From contig NZ_LT629762.1 of the NCBI RefSeq assembly GCF_900105155.1, positions 3,996,501 through 4,060,500 on the forward strand: DNA of 64,000 bases, read 5' to 3'. How positions within the stretch are numbered: the stretch's first letter is position 1; every line of letters begins with the position of its first letter. This document shows, piece after piece, positions 1-10,896 of the stretch. The DNA comes from Pseudomonas prosekii (GTDB taxonomy: Bacteria > Pseudomonadota > Gammaproteobacteria > Pseudomonadales > Pseudomonadaceae). The position numbers and the translations under genes are program-made. Below the pieces are notes generated by a model that saw only the letters and a list, made by a program, of their open reading frames with translations, was not told the DNA's origin and did not search any database.

Positions 1-830
1 GCAGCGAAGCGCTGAAGCACAAATACCTGCCGAAGCTGGTCTCAGGCGAGATGGTTACGGCGATTGCCATGACCGAGCCGGGCGCCGGTTCCGACCTGCA
101 AGGAGTGAAAACCACAGCGGTGCTGGATGGCGATGAGTACGTGATCAACGGTTCGAAAACCTTTATCACCAACGGTTATCTCGCGGACTTGGTGATCGTC
201 GTCGCCAAGACCGATCCGAAGGCCGGCGCCAAAGGCACCAGCCTGTTTCTGGTGGAAGCCGATACACCGGGTTTTGCCAAGGGCAAGCGTCTGGAAAAAG
301 TCGGAATGAAGGCTCAGGACACGTCGGAATTGTTCTTCCAGGACGTACGTGTGCCGAAGGAAAACCTTTTGGGTCAGGCCGGGATGGGGTTCGCTTATCT
401 GATGCAGGAATTGCCGCAGGAACGGCTGACGGTGGCCATTGGCGGACTGGCTTCGGCCGAGGCGGCGCTGCAATGGACGCTGGATTACACCCGCGAGCGC
501 AAAGCGTTCGGCAAGGCGATTGCGGATTTCCAGAACACCCGTTTCAAACTCGCCGAGATGGCCACCGAGATTCAGATTGGCCGGGTTTTTGTCGACAAGT
601 GCCTGGAGTTGCACTTGCAGGGCAAGCTCGATGTGCCGACCGCAGCGATGGCCAAATACTGGGGCACCGACCTGCAATGCAAGGTGCTTGATGAATGCGT
701 GCAGTTGCACGGCGGTTACGGATTTATGTGGGAGTACCCGGTCGCGCGGGCGTGGGCGGATGCGCGGGTGCAGCGGATTTATGCGGGGACCAACGAAATC
801 ATGAAGGAGATTATTGCGCGGTCGCTTTGA
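1..830 (+). CDS. Acyl-CoA dehydrogenase, 3' part (start lies before the window)
   Basis: Frame is open from base 3 to the stop at 828-830, giving about 275 residues of a family that is usually ~380 long, so the N-terminal helical domain is partly outside. The family oxidises acyl-CoA to trans-2-enoyl-CoA with FAD and passes electrons to ETF. Both family signatures are visible: MTEPGAGSDL near the start of the fragment and the C-terminal QLHGGYGF...YAGTNEIMKEI segment. The residue in the YxGT motif is Ala rather than the Glu used by medium-chain enzymes. A Glu in the helix reading LASAEAAL aligns with the base of the long-chain/isovaleryl type, so I infer that type of active site. The chain-length or branched substrate cannot be told. 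It converges on the tas gene across a REPIN. Confidence 0.93.
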   Translation, partial: SEALKHKYLPKLVSGEMVTAIAMTEPGAGSDLQGVKTTAVLDGDEYVINGSKTFITNGYLADLVIVVAKTDPKAGAKGTSLFLVEADTPGFAKGKRLEKVGMKAQDTSELFFQDVRVPKENLLGQAGMGFAYLMQELPQERLTVAIGGLASAEAALQWTLDYTRERKAFGKAIADFQNTRFKLAEMATEIQIGRVFVDKCLELHLQGKLDVPTAAMAKYWGTDLQCKVLDECVQLHGGYGFMWEYPVARAWADARVQRIYAGTNEIMKEIIARSL

Positions 831-848
831 CCTGAGGTGGCTGGACGG

Positions 849-923
849 GCGCCTTCGCGAGCAAGCTCGCTCCCACATTGATCGCATTCCAATGTGGGAG
901 CGAGCTTGCTCGCGATTGGGGCG
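849..923. repeat. REPIN: two inverted REP palindromes
   Basis: Two REP-type cores (GCGAGCAAGCTCGCTCCCAC and its near inverse) face each other across a short AT-richer loop, between the convergent 3' ends of the acyl-CoA dehydrogenase and tas genes. The arrangement can fold into one long hairpin. It may act as a shared transcription end or mRNA 3' stabiliser; that role is inference. Confidence 0.85.
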
Positions 924-932
924 ATGAATCGA

Positions 933-1973
933 TCAAGGCGCCGGGTTCGGATGATCCTTGTGAATCGCTTCAATCCCCGCCAACACTTCATCGGAAAGTT
1001 TCAGGTCGAAACTGGCGATGTTGCTGTCGAGTTGCTCCAGCGTGGTCGCGCCAATAATGTTGCTGGTCACGAACGGTTGCTGGGTGACGAAGGCCAACGC
1101 CATCTGCGCCGGGTCCAGGCCGTGCTCACGCGCCAAAGCCACGTAACGGCTGCACGCTGCCTCGGATTGCGCATTGAAATAGCGGCTGAAGCGGCTGTAG
1201 AGGCTCAGACGACCCTTCGGCGGACGCGCGCCACCTTCGTACTTGCCCGACAGGAAACCAAACGCCAGCGGCGAATAGGCCAGCAAACCGCACTGTTCGC
1301 GAATGGCGATTTCCGCCAGGCCGACTTCGAAGCTGCGGTTCAGCAGGTTGTACGGGTTCTGGATCGACACCGCACGCGGCCAGCCACGGGCTTCGGCCAG
1401 CGCGAGGAAGCGCATGGTGCCCCACGGCGTTTCGTTGGACAGGCCGATGTGGCGGATTTTGCCGGCCTTGACCTGTTCGTCGAGCGCTTCGAGGGTGTCT
1501 TCGAGCGGCGTCAGGTTGGCCTCGATCTTGTGCTTGTAGCCCAACTGGCCGAAGAAATTGGTGCTGCGTTCCGGCCAGTGCAATTGATAGAGATCGATGT
1601 AGTCGGTCTGCAGGCGCTTGAGGCTGGCGTCCACGGCTTCGGTGATGTGCTGGCGGTTGTGGCGCAGGTTTTTGTCGCGAATGTAGTCGATGGTGTTGCC
1701 CGGGCCGGCGATCTTGCTGGCGAGGATCCAGTCGGCACGATCGCCGCGACTCTTGAAGTAATTGCCGATGTAGCGCTCGGTGGTGGCGTAGGTTTCGGCC
1801 TTGGGTGGCACCGGGTACATTTCGGCGGTATCGATGAAATTGATCCCGGCGCTCTTGGCCCGTTCAATCTGGGCGAAGGCTTCAGCCTCGCTGTTTTGCT
1901 CGCCCCAGGTCATGGTTCCGAGGCAGATTGCACTCACGTTCAGATCGGTTCGGCCTAGCTGTCGATAATCCAT
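933..1973 (-). CDS. tas: NADP(H)-dependent aldo/keto reductase (Tas family)
   Basis: A 346-residue (beta/alpha)8 aldo-keto reductase. The N-terminal segment MDYRQLGRTDLNVSAICLG, then GTMTWGEQNSEAEAFAQ and DTAEMYPVPP, closely resembles E. coli Tas. The catalytic Tyr lies in the AEMYP segment, and the later catalytic Lys (ASKIAGPG) and His (QLHWPER) are present. The family reduces carbonyls with NADPH; the natural substrate of Tas is not established. I chose the ATG at 1973 because the 18 extra codons upstream look non-coding and CAAGGAGC sits just before this ATG. It stands alone, convergent with the preceding gene. Confidence 0.93.
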   Translation of the reverse strand: MDYRQLGRTDLNVSAICLGTMTWGEQNSEAEAFAQIERAKSAGINFIDTAEMYPVPPKAETYATTERYIGNYFKSRGDRADWILASKIAGPGNTIDYIRDKNLRHNRQHITEAVDASLKRLQTDYIDLYQLHWPERSTNFFGQLGYKHKIEANLTPLEDTLEALDEQVKAGKIRHIGLSNETPWGTMRFLALAEARGWPRAVSIQNPYNLLNRSFEVGLAEIAIREQCGLLAYSPLAFGFLSGKYEGGARPPKGRLSLYSRFSRYFNAQSEAACSRYVALAREHGLDPAQMALAFVTQQPFVTSNIIGATTLEQLDSNIASFDLKLSDEVLAGIEAIHKDHPNPAP

Positions 1974-2150
1974 CGGGTGCTCCTTGGGCAAAACAATCAT
2001 AAAAGCAGGTTGAATATTTTTTCGCAATCTGCATAATTGCCCACCTCTTTATGCAGTGGAAGTGATGCGCCGCCTGCGGAAGAGATCTTGCCGTTGAACG
2101 GACGCGCCGACCCGAGCCCCCGATAGCGTCTGTATCCGGCTGCCTTTGAC

Positions 2151-2179
2151 TTGTCAAAGCACGCACTATTCAGTAAGAT
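2151..2179 (+). promoter_or_regulatory. Probable sigma70 promoter of rplM-rpsI
   Basis: TTGTCA (2151-2156) and TAAGAT (2174-2179) are separated by 17 bp and lie about 43 bp before the rplM start. A second -35-like TTGACT overlaps at 2146. The leader is short and contains GAGG before the ATG. Prediction from consensus only. Confidence 0.55.
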
Positions 2180-2221
2180 CCGCCGTCTAATTTACAGGGC
2201 GGCCCCTGAGGCTATTAAAGA

Positions 2222-2650
2222 ATGACAACTTTTACTGCAAAACCAGAAACAGTTGTGCGCGACTGGTTTGTCGTCGACGCCGCTGGTCAGACCCTGGGTC
2301 GTCTGGCTACCGAAATCGCGAGCCGTCTGCGTGGCAAGCATAAAGCTGAGTACACTCCTCACGTTGACACCGGCGATTACATCGTCGTTATCAATGCCGA
2401 GCAGGTTCGTGTAACCGGTGCTAAAACCACCGACAAAATCTACTACTCCCACTCCGGTTTCCCGGGTGGCATCAAGTCGATCAGCTTCGAAAAACTGATC
2501 GCCAAGAAGCCTGAATCCCCGATCGAGATCGCGGTTAAAGGTATGCTGCCGAAGGGCCCACTGGGTCGCGACATGTATCGCAAGCTGAAAGTCTATGCGG
2601 GCGCTGCTCACCCTCATGCTGCTCAGCAGCCCCAAGAACTGAAGTTTTAA
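2222..2650 (+). CDS. rplM: 50S ribosomal protein L13
   Basis: 142 residues, the usual length. It is an early-assembling protein of the large ribosomal subunit that binds 23S rRNA. The sequence has typical L13 blocks: the [15 protein letters not shown] start, the [20 protein letters not shown] block, and [18 protein letters not shown] near the C-terminus. It is the first gene of a two-gene operon with rpsI, 14 bp downstream, as in most bacteria. Codon use is that of a highly expressed gene. Confidence 0.99.
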   Translation: MTTFTAKPETVVRDWFVVDAAGQTLGRLATEIASRLRGKHKAEYTPHVDTGDYIVVINAEQVRVTGAKTTDKIYYSHSGFPGGIKSISFEKLIAKKPESPIEIAVKGMLPKGPLGRDMYRKLKVYAGAAHPHAAQQPQELKF

Positions 2651-2664
2651 CGGAATAGTTCATT

Positions 2665-3057
2665 ATGTCGGCGACTCAAAATTACGGCACTGGCCGTCGC
2701 AAGACCGCAACCGCACGCGTTTTCCTGCGTCCGGGTACTGGTAACATCTCCATCAACAACCGCACCCTGGAAAATTTCTTCGGCCGCGAAACTGCCCGCA
2801 TGGTAGTTCGTCAGCCGCTGGAACTGACTGAGACTGTCGAGAAGTTCGACATCTACGTCACCGTGATCGGTGGTGGTGTAAGTGGTCAAGCTGGCGCAAT
2901 CCGCCACGGTATCACTCGCGCACTGATGCAGTACGACGAAACCCTGCGTGGCGCTCTGCGCAAAGCTGGCTTCGTTACTCGCGATGCTCGTGAAGTTGAA
3001 CGTAAGAAAGTTGGTCTGCGTAAAGCGCGTAAGCGTCCGCAGTACTCGAAGCGTTAA
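2665..3057 (+). CDS. rpsI: 30S ribosomal protein S9
   Basis: 130 residues, the standard size. S9 is part of the head of the small subunit, and its C-terminal tail reaches the P-site tRNA. The tail here is the conserved basic run ending in ...RKRPQYSKR, and the N-terminal [15 protein letters not shown] block is diagnostic. It is co-transcribed with rplM and followed by a strong terminator. Confidence 0.99.
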   Translation: MSATQNYGTGRRKTATARVFLRPGTGNISINNRTLENFFGRETARMVVRQPLELTETVEKFDIYVTVIGGGVSGQAGAIRHGITRALMQYDETLRGALRKAGFVTRDAREVERKKVGLRKARKRPQYSKR

Positions 3058-3078
3058 TTCGCTTACACGTTCAAAAAG

Positions 3079-3113
3079 AACGCCCTGCTCCTCACGGAGC
3101 CGGGCGTTTTTTT
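3079..3113 (+). terminator. Rho-independent terminator of rplM-rpsI
   Basis: A GC-rich stem (AACGCCC...GGGCGTT with an inner GCTCC/GGAGC) is followed by a run of seven T. Confidence 0.92.
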
Positions 3114-3150
3114 ATGCCTGCGTTTTATCAAAGAATTGCGCTGTGACAAC

Positions 3151-3177
3151 TTGCCACAGCCGTAGAGCCCCTATACT
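3151..3177 (+). promoter_or_regulatory. Candidate promoter for petABC
   Basis: TTGCCA (3151-3156) and TATACT (3172-3177) lie upstream of petA with a short 15-bp spacer. The -10 box is good and the spacing is not. The rest of the 211-bp gap before petA is AT-rich and shows no other clear signal. Confidence 0.35.
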
Positions 3178-3324
3178 GCAAGGCTTGGCACTGGAGCCCT
3201 TGGGTAATTACCTTGTCAGGATTGGGGCTTTTCATTACCATTCGGCAAAATTTTTATAAGTACATAGATTTAACTTAGTAGATGCCTGATTTAACAGGCC
3301 ACAAAGCTGATGGGAGAGGACTGA

Positions 3325-3918
3325 ATGAGCAATGACGGCGTGAATGCAGGCCGGCGTCGCTTCTTGGTAGCAGCCACATCCGTGGTGGGTGCTGCAGGAG
3401 CGGTGGGGGCTGCGGTCCCGTTCGTGGGGTCATGGTTTCCCAGTGCCAAGGCGAAAGCCGCAGGTGCACCGGTGAAGGTGAATGTCAGCAAAATCGAACC
3501 AGGTCAGCAGATGATTGCTGAGTGGCGCGGTCAGCCGGTGTTCATTGTCCGCCGAACCGAGGAAATCCTGGGCAATCTGAAAAAGATCGAGGGCCAGTTA
3601 TCTGACCCTGCCTCCAAGAACTCGACACAACCGACCTACGTCGATCCAGAAACGCGTTCGATCAAGCCAGAGGTTCTGCTGCTGATCGGTATCTGCACGC
3701 ACCTGGGTTGCTCGCCGACTTTCCGCCCTGAAGTGGCACCTGCTGATCTGGGCAAAGACTGGGTGGGCGGTTATTTCTGCCCTTGCCACGGTTCCCACTA
3801 CGATCTGGCTGGCCGCGTCTACAAGTCGCAACCTGCGCCTTTGAACCTGCCAGTTCCCCCGCATTCCTATGAGACCGATGACATCATTGTCATTGGCGTC
3901 GATACGGAGAAAGCGTGA
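3325..3918 (+). CDS. petA: Ubiquinol-cytochrome c reductase, Rieske iron-sulfur subunit
   Basis: 197 residues. This is the Rieske subunit of the cytochrome bc1 complex, which takes an electron from ubiquinol at the Qo site and passes it to cytochrome c1. A Tat export motif (GRRRFLVAA, residues 9-17) leads into the single N-terminal membrane anchor. The two [2Fe-2S] ligand loops are intact: CTHLGC (124-129) and CPCHGS (152-157), each giving one Cys and one His ligand and one disulfide Cys. It is the first gene of petABC, and its stop overlaps the petB start (TGATG). Confidence 0.98.
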   Translation: MSNDGVNAGRRRFLVAATSVVGAAGAVGAAVPFVGSWFPSAKAKAAGAPVKVNVSKIEPGQQMIAEWRGQPVFIVRRTEEILGNLKKIEGQLSDPASKNSTQPTYVDPETRSIKPEVLLLIGICTHLGCSPTFRPEVAPADLGKDWVGGYFCPCHGSHYDLAGRVYKSQPAPLNLPVPPHSYETDDIIVIGVDTEKA

Positions 3919-5129
3919 TGAGCAAGTTCATGGATTGGGTTGATGCGCGCTTTCCCGCGACCAAAATGTGGGAAGACCATCTCAGCAAGTACTACGCCCC
4001 GAAGAACTTCAACTTCTTCTATTTCTTTGGTTCCCTCGCACTGCTCGTTCTGGTCAACCAGATCGTCACCGGTGTCTGGCTGACCATGAGTTACACCCCG
4101 TCGGCGGAAGAAGCGTTTGCCTCCGTCGAATACATCATGCGCGACGTCGAGTACGGCTCGATCCTGCGTCTGTTGCACTCCACCGGCGCCTCGGCGTTCT
4201 TCATCGTGGTCTATCTGCACATGTTCCGTGGCTTGCTCTACGGTTCGTATCAGAAGCCGCGTGAGTTGGTGTGGGTCTTCGGCATGTTGATCTACCTCGC
4301 GCTGATGGCTGAAGCGTTCATGGGTTACCTGCTGCCGTGGGGCCAGATGTCGTACTGGGGCGCCCAGGTGATCATCTCGCTGTTCGGCGCGATTCCGGTC
4401 ATCGGCAACGACCTGACCCAGTGGATTCGTGGTGACTACCTGATTTCCGGGATCACCCTGAACCGCTTCTTCGCGCTACACGTTGTCGCCCTGCCGATCG
4501 TGATTCTCGGTCTGGTGGTGTTGCACGTTCTGGCGCTGCACGAAGTCGGCTCGAACAACCCGGACGGCGTCGACATCAAGAAATTCAAGGACGAGAACGG
4601 CGTACCACTGGACGGCATTGCCTTCCACCCGTACTACACCGTGAAAGATATCGTCGGTGTCGTGGTGTTCCTGTTCATCTTCTGTTCGATCGTGTTCTTC
4701 TTCCCGGAAATGGGCGGTTACTTCCTCGAGAAGCCGAACTTTGAAGTGGCCAACGCCTTCAAGACCCCAGAGCACATCGCTCCGGTCTGGTACTTCACGC
4801 CGTTCTACGCGATCTTGCGGGCGATTCCGGACAAGCTCCTTGGCGTTATCGCCATGGGCGCGGCGATTGCGGTGCTGTTCGTCCTGCCGTGGCTCGACCG
4901 AAGTCCGGTCAAGTCGATGCGCTACAAGGGCTGGCTGAGCAAAATCTGGCTGTGGCTGTTCTGCATTTCGTTCGTGATCCTCGGTGTACTGGGCGTATTG
5001 GCCCCAACGCCAGGGCGCACGTTGCTGTCGCAGGTGTGTACCTTCCTGTACTTCGCGTACTTCATTCTGATGCCGTTCTACACCAGGCTCGAGAAGACCA
5101 AACCGGTTCCGGAAAGGGTGACTGGCTGA
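3918..5129 (+). CDS. petB: Cytochrome b subunit of the bc1 complex
   Basis: 403 residues. This is the membrane core of complex III, carrying hemes bL and bH and the quinone sites. The heme-ligating histidines are visible in LHSTGASAFF...YLHMFRG and in LHVVALPIVI...VLHVLALHEVGSNNP. The Qo-site motif usually written PEWY is PVWY here (HIAPVWYFTPFY). The length fits a full bacterial cytochrome b of eight helices. I use the ATG at 3918, which overlaps the petA stop; a GTG one codon earlier is possible. Confidence 0.98.
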   Translation: MSKFMDWVDARFPATKMWEDHLSKYYAPKNFNFFYFFGSLALLVLVNQIVTGVWLTMSYTPSAEEAFASVEYIMRDVEYGSILRLLHSTGASAFFIVVYLHMFRGLLYGSYQKPRELVWVFGMLIYLALMAEAFMGYLLPWGQMSYWGAQVIISLFGAIPVIGNDLTQWIRGDYLISGITLNRFFALHVVALPIVILGLVVLHVLALHEVGSNNPDGVDIKKFKDENGVPLDGIAFHPYYTVKDIVGVVVFLFIFCSIVFFFPEMGGYFLEKPNFEVANAFKTPEHIAPVWYFTPFYAILRAIPDKLLGVIAMGAAIAVLFVLPWLDRSPVKSMRYKGWLSKIWLWLFCISFVILGVLGVLAPTPGRTLLSQVCTFLYFAYFILMPFYTRLEKTKPVPERVTG

Positions 5130-5908
5130 TGAAAAAGCTATTTGCTGTACTGATTCTTGCTGCTTTGCCTGTGTTCTCTTTCGCTGCCGAACACGGTGCG
5201 GAACTGGAAAGTGTCGACATCGACGTTTCCGATAAAGCGGCCATGCAGGATGGTGCACGTACGTTCGCCAACTATTGCATGGGTTGCCACAGTGCCAAGT
5301 TCCAGCGCTATGAGCGCGTGGCCGACGATCTGGGGATTCCTCACGATCTGATGCTGAGCAACCTGGTGTTCACCGGCGCCAAGATCGGCGACCACATGAA
5401 CATCGGCATGCAGCCGGCAGACGCCAAGACCTGGTTCGGTGCCGCACCGCCAGACCTGACGCTGGTGGCACGTGTACGTGGCACCGACTGGCTCTACGGT
5501 TACCTGCGTTCGTTCTATGAAGATCCATCGCGTCCGTGGGGCGTGAACAACAAGGTGTTCCCGAACGTCGGCATGCCTAACGTGCTCGTCGGTCTGCAAG
5601 GTCGTCAGGTGATTGGCTGCAAACAGGTGCAGGTCGTCGAGGATGGCAAGAAGCAATATGATCCGCTGACCGGTACGCCTCTGACCCATGAAGCGTGCGA
5701 TCAAATGACCATCGTGCCGAAAACCGGGACCCTGACCGAAGAGCAGTTCGATGAGAAGGTCAAGAATCTGGTAACCTTCCTCGCTTACTCGGCTAACCCG
5801 GTTAAGCTGCAGCATCAGCGCATTGGTACGTATGTTCTGTTGTACCTCGCGTTCTTCTTCGTATTCGCTTACTTGCTCAAGCGCGAATACTGGAAAGATG
5901 TGCACTGA
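5129..5908 (+). CDS. petC: Cytochrome c1 subunit of the bc1 complex
   Basis: 259 residues. It receives electrons from the Rieske protein and hands them to soluble cytochrome c. An N-terminal signal peptide (MKKLFAVLILAALPVFSFAA) is followed by the covalent heme motif CMGCH. A single C-terminal membrane anchor (YVLLYLAFFFVFAYLL) ends in a short cytoplasmic tail. The ATG overlaps the petB stop, so petA, petB and petC are translationally coupled. It is not fused to cytochrome b. Confidence 0.98.
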   Translation: MKKLFAVLILAALPVFSFAAEHGAELESVDIDVSDKAAMQDGARTFANYCMGCHSAKFQRYERVADDLGIPHDLMLSNLVFTGAKIGDHMNIGMQPADAKTWFGAAPPDLTLVARVRGTDWLYGYLRSFYEDPSRPWGVNNKVFPNVGMPNVLVGLQGRQVIGCKQVQVVEDGKKQYDPLTGTPLTHEACDQMTIVPKTGTLTEEQFDEKVKNLVTFLAYSANPVKLQHQRIGTYVLLYLAFFFVFAYLLKREYWKDVH

Positions 5909-5937
5909 TAAAGCTTCAAGCAATTGCTGTTAATCGC

Positions 5938-6019
5938 GCGCGCCCAAGGGCGCCTCTGAAGGTGTAACGAGTCTGCATGCAGACGTTACGGGAGGCGCCC
6001 TCTGGGCGCGCTCGTTTTT
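5938..6019 (+). terminator. Long hairpin terminator between petC and sspA
   Basis: Arms of about 20 bp (GCGCGCCCAAGGGCGCCTC and its near complement) enclose a second smaller stem (GTAACG...CGTTAC around TCTGCATGCAGA). The structure ends at 6011 and is followed by five T at 6015-6019. It fits termination of petABC and may limit read-through into sspA. Confidence 0.8.
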
Positions 6020-6056
6020 CCGCTTACGATAATTTCTACAAGCGAGGAGGACCGCC

Positions 6057-6674
6057 ATGGGCGTGACCAATCGGTTGGCCTGTTACTCCGACCCCGCCGA
6101 CCACTATTCCCACCGAGTACGCATCGTGCTCGCAGAGAAGGGTGTCAGCGCCGAGATCATTTACGTGGAGGCTGGTCGTCAGCCGCCTAAACTGATCGAA
6201 GTGAACCCTTACGGCAGCTTGCCCACCCTGGTCGATCGTGACCTGGCGTTGTGGGAGTCGACCGTGGTGATGGAATATCTGGATGAGCGTTACCCGCACC
6301 CGCCTTTACTGCCGGTTTACCCTGTAGCGCGTGCGAACAGTCGTCTGTTGATTCATCGGATTCAGCGTGACTGGTGTGGCCTGGTGGATCTGATCCTGGA
6401 TCCCAAGTCCAAGGAAGCCGCTCGCGTTGTTGCTCGCAAAGAGCTGCGCGAAAGCCTTACGGGCGTGTCGCCGTTGTTCGCCGACAAGCCGTTTTTCCTC
6501 AGCGAGGAACAAAGTCTGGTGGATTGCTGCCTATTACCAATACTCTGGCGTTTGCCGATTCTGGGTATTGAACTGCCGCGGCCAGCCAAGCCGCTGCTTG
6601 ATTACATGGAGCGCTCTTTCGCGCGTGAGGCTTTCCAGGCGAGTCTGTCTGGCGTCGAACGCGATATGCGCTAA
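6057..6674 (+). CDS. sspA: Stringent starvation protein A
   Basis: 205 residues with a glutathione-S-transferase-like fold: a thioredoxin-like N-terminal half ([20 protein letters not shown]) and a helical C-terminal half. SspA binds RNA polymerase and alters promoter choice under starvation and acid stress, and in pseudomonads affects virulence traits; it has no GST activity. GGAGGA precedes the ATG. sspB follows 16 bp downstream, the standard pairing. Confidence 0.95.
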   Translation: MGVTNRLACYSDPADHYSHRVRIVLAEKGVSAEIIYVEAGRQPPKLIEVNPYGSLPTLVDRDLALWESTVVMEYLDERYPHPPLLPVYPVARANSRLLIHRIQRDWCGLVDLILDPKSKEAARVVARKELRESLTGVSPLFADKPFFLSEEQSLVDCCLLPILWRLPILGIELPRPAKPLLDYMERSFAREAFQASLSGVERDMR

Positions 6675-6690
6675 GGCTTAAGGAGCCGCT

Positions 6691-7104
6691 ATGAACTCCA
6701 GTCGACCTTATCTGGTCCGCGCGCTCTACGAGTGGATTGTTGATAACGATTGCACCCCGCACATGCTGGTCAATTCCGAATATCCGTCGGTGCAGGTGCC
6801 ACAAGGTTTTGCCAGTGACGGCCAGATTGTCCTGAACGTATCGCCGGCAGCCGTGCGTCATTTGCACATGGACAACGAAGCGGTCAGCTTCGAAGGGCGC
6901 TTCGGTGGCGTCCCGCATACTCTGTTCGTGCCTATCGCTTCGATCCTGGGCATTTACGCTCGGGAGAATGGCCAAGGCATGGTGTTCGATCTGGAGTCGC
7001 CTCTGGAAGACGACGACGAGATCGAGCCGGATGATGAGCTGCCGCCACCCGACAACGAACCGCCGCGTCCCAGCGGTCGACCCAGTTTGAAAGTGGTGAA
7101 ATAA
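6691..7104 (+). CDS. sspB: ClpXP specificity-enhancing factor SspB
   Basis: 137 residues. SspB binds the ssrA tag on stalled-ribosome products and tethers them to ClpX. The folded domain is roughly residues 1-95 (RPYLVRALYEWIVDNDCTPH, NVSPAAVRHL, GVPHTLFVPIASILGIYARE). A long acidic, Pro-rich linker follows, ending in the ClpX-binding tail RPSLKVVK. It forms an operon with sspA and is followed by a clear terminator. Confidence 0.96.
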   Translation: MNSSRPYLVRALYEWIVDNDCTPHMLVNSEYPSVQVPQGFASDGQIVLNVSPAAVRHLHMDNEAVSFEGRFGGVPHTLFVPIASILGIYARENGQGMVFDLESPLEDDDEIEPDDELPPPDNEPPRPSGRPSLKVVK

Positions 7105-7110
7105 AAAAAA

Positions 7111-7136
7111 GGCGATCCGAGAGGATCGCCTTTTTT
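7111..7136 (+). terminator. Terminator of sspAB
   Basis: A perfect 8-bp stem (GGCGATCC/GGATCGCC) has a GAGA loop, six T after it and an A-run before it, so it could work in both directions. Confidence 0.92.
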
Positions 7137-7140
7137 ATTT

Positions 7141-7211
7141 CAGTAGGAGCAAAGCTTGCTCGCGATGGCGTACTTGGAATCGCCATCGCCGGCAAGTCTG
7201 GTTCCTGCAGG
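7141..7211. repeat. Degenerate REP element
   Basis: AGCTTGCTCGCGATGGCG followed by an inverted CGCCATCGCCGGCAAG is a decayed REP pair between the convergent ends of sspB and the BON lipoprotein gene. Confidence 0.55.
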
Positions 7212-7218
7212 AGGGGTG

Positions 7219-8853
<1,635 letters not shown>

Positions 8854-8854
<1 letters not shown>

Positions 8855-10686
8855 CAGCGCGGGGTGTCCGGCAGGCGTTGAACCTGACCGCTGACAAACT
8901 GCGCCCAAGGCAACTGGCGGACTACGCGTTGGTTCTGCGTCATGCCGAGGCTGCCCGACTCACCTTCGATGCGGCTGTCCGGCAGGGCCTTGAGTTGGCC
9001 CAGGCGTGGCGCCAGGCGATACGCGTCAACGCCCATCGCGTAGAGGCGGCCGAGGCTGCCAGCGGCTTGTGGCCATTGTGCGGTGACCTGTTTGCGCAGC
9101 GGATCGTTGGCATCCAGCAGCCAAGGCGTTTCGCAGAAGCGCACGCCGTTCATGTCGTTGTACTGATTGACGTCACCGCTGGCGCTGAACACGTGGGAAG
9201 TGGCGTAGACCGGCACGTCGCCCGCGTATTGGAAGTTCAGGGTCGGCTTGATCTGTTGCGCCTGCTGAGGAGTGGCAGCGAGGAAGATGAACTCGATGTC
9301 CTGGCTGCGCGAAGGCTGGGCCGCGACTTGCGAGCCAACTGTGCTTTGCAGGGACTTGGCGCGACCTTCGCTCTGACGCAGCTTGAACATGTCAGCGATC
9401 TGCTGGGCCAGTTGCACCGGCTGATCAACGCGTTCGACGGCGACGATGCTGCCACCGTTGGCCTGCCAGTCCTGGCTGAATGCCTTCAGTACGCGGTCGC
9501 CCCATTCGCCTTTCGGCACCATGGCGGCGGCGCGATGCAGGCCGTCGGCGCGAGCACGGCGCGACACTTCGCGCGCTTCGTCTTCAGCCGCCAGACCAAA
9601 CTGGAACAGCTGCGCCGGACCTTGTTCGCCTTCGCTGTAGTTCAGCGCGAGGGTAGTGATCGGCAATTGCGGGCGAGCGCTGAGCTGTTTGACCAGCGGC
9701 TTCTCGAGCGGACCCACAACCAATTGCACGCCGTCGGCCTGAGCCTTGCGATAGAACTCGTCCAGCGACATCTGCGGTGGTTGCGAGGTCATCTTCGAGC
9801 TGTCGTAGAAAACGATGGCTGGCGGCTGCTGCCCGGCTTGTTGGGCCTGATAGTGCGCGGCCATGAAGCCTTCACGCAGCGCTTTGCTGACCGCGGCCAA
9901 CGGGCCATCTGCCTGAGGCAGCAGCACGGCGATCTTGCTCAGGGGCTGGCTGGCCAGTTCCTTGAGTTTGGTCAGCGGCAGCGGCAATTGCACGGCGGCG
10001 GGGTGTTTTGGATTCTGCGCGCGCCAAGTGTCGATCGCCGCTTGCTGCTGTTCCAGCGTACCGGCGGTTTTCACTGCCAGGGCCAGGCTGATCCAGCCAC
10101 CGAGGTCGTCGGTGGTGGTCGGCTGCAATTGATCGGTAGGCAACGAGGCGATCAAGGTCCAGATCGCTTCGTGGTTCTTGGCGGCGGCTTCACCTTCGAG
10201 CATCGGCGCAATAAAGATGCGCTCGCGTGCAGCGGCGAGGGTCTGGCCATCAGCTTCAAGGGCGCGGGCGTGAACGGTGCCGGTGCGTACTTGTTGCTCG
10301 ACCGGCAACTCACCCAAGCGTTGCAGGCTCGGATGGCTGAGGGCGGTCAGCGCTGCTTTCGGCTGATTGCGCGTCATCGCCAGCTCGGCCGCCAGCGTAC
10401 TGGCGAACACCTGTTGGCCCGGCTTCAGTTGCTCGATTGGCACTTGTTGGAGGATTTGCGCGGACTGGCCGGCATTCCCCTGTTTGTAAGCCAGATCTGC
10501 CGCGCTCAGGCGAAACAGCGCAGCTTGTTCCGGGGTTTTGCTTTGCGCAGCTTTTTCGAGCAGTTGCTCGATGCTGGCGTCCGGGGTCCGTGGAAGTTCG
10601 CCAAGGCTGGAGGAGGGCGAGCTGGCGCAAGCCGCCAGCAAGGCAGCGAGGCAGAGGGCAGATAACAGCCGCAGGCAAGCGATCAT
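8854..10686 (-). CDS. lpoA: Penicillin-binding protein activator LpoA
   Basis: 610 residues. This outer-membrane lipoprotein reaches through the periplasm to switch on the bifunctional synthase PBP1a. A lipoprotein signal (LCLAALLAAC, Cys20) is followed by a TPR-like helical N-terminal half (about 30-260). The C-terminal half has a periplasmic-binding-protein-like fold (from KIAVLLPQADGPLAAVSKAL on). It is the first gene of the lpoA-yraN-diaA-dolP operon and is divergent from rsmI. The length is typical. Confidence 0.94.
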
Positions 10687-10896
10687 GTAAGTGTTCCCGA
10701 TACTCGATCAAATTAGCGTGGAATTGTACCCAAGCACTGGCCGGGGCGCGATGTTAGTGGCGTGAAACGGTCAATTTAGCTCGTGTAAATGTTGCAGCGC
10801 TTCACGAAGGGTCGCAAAACCGAGGTCGGCTGGTGTCTGTCGCCAGCGTCACTACGCGTTACAATGGCGGCTTTTACCGATCATGAGGTGTGCGCT

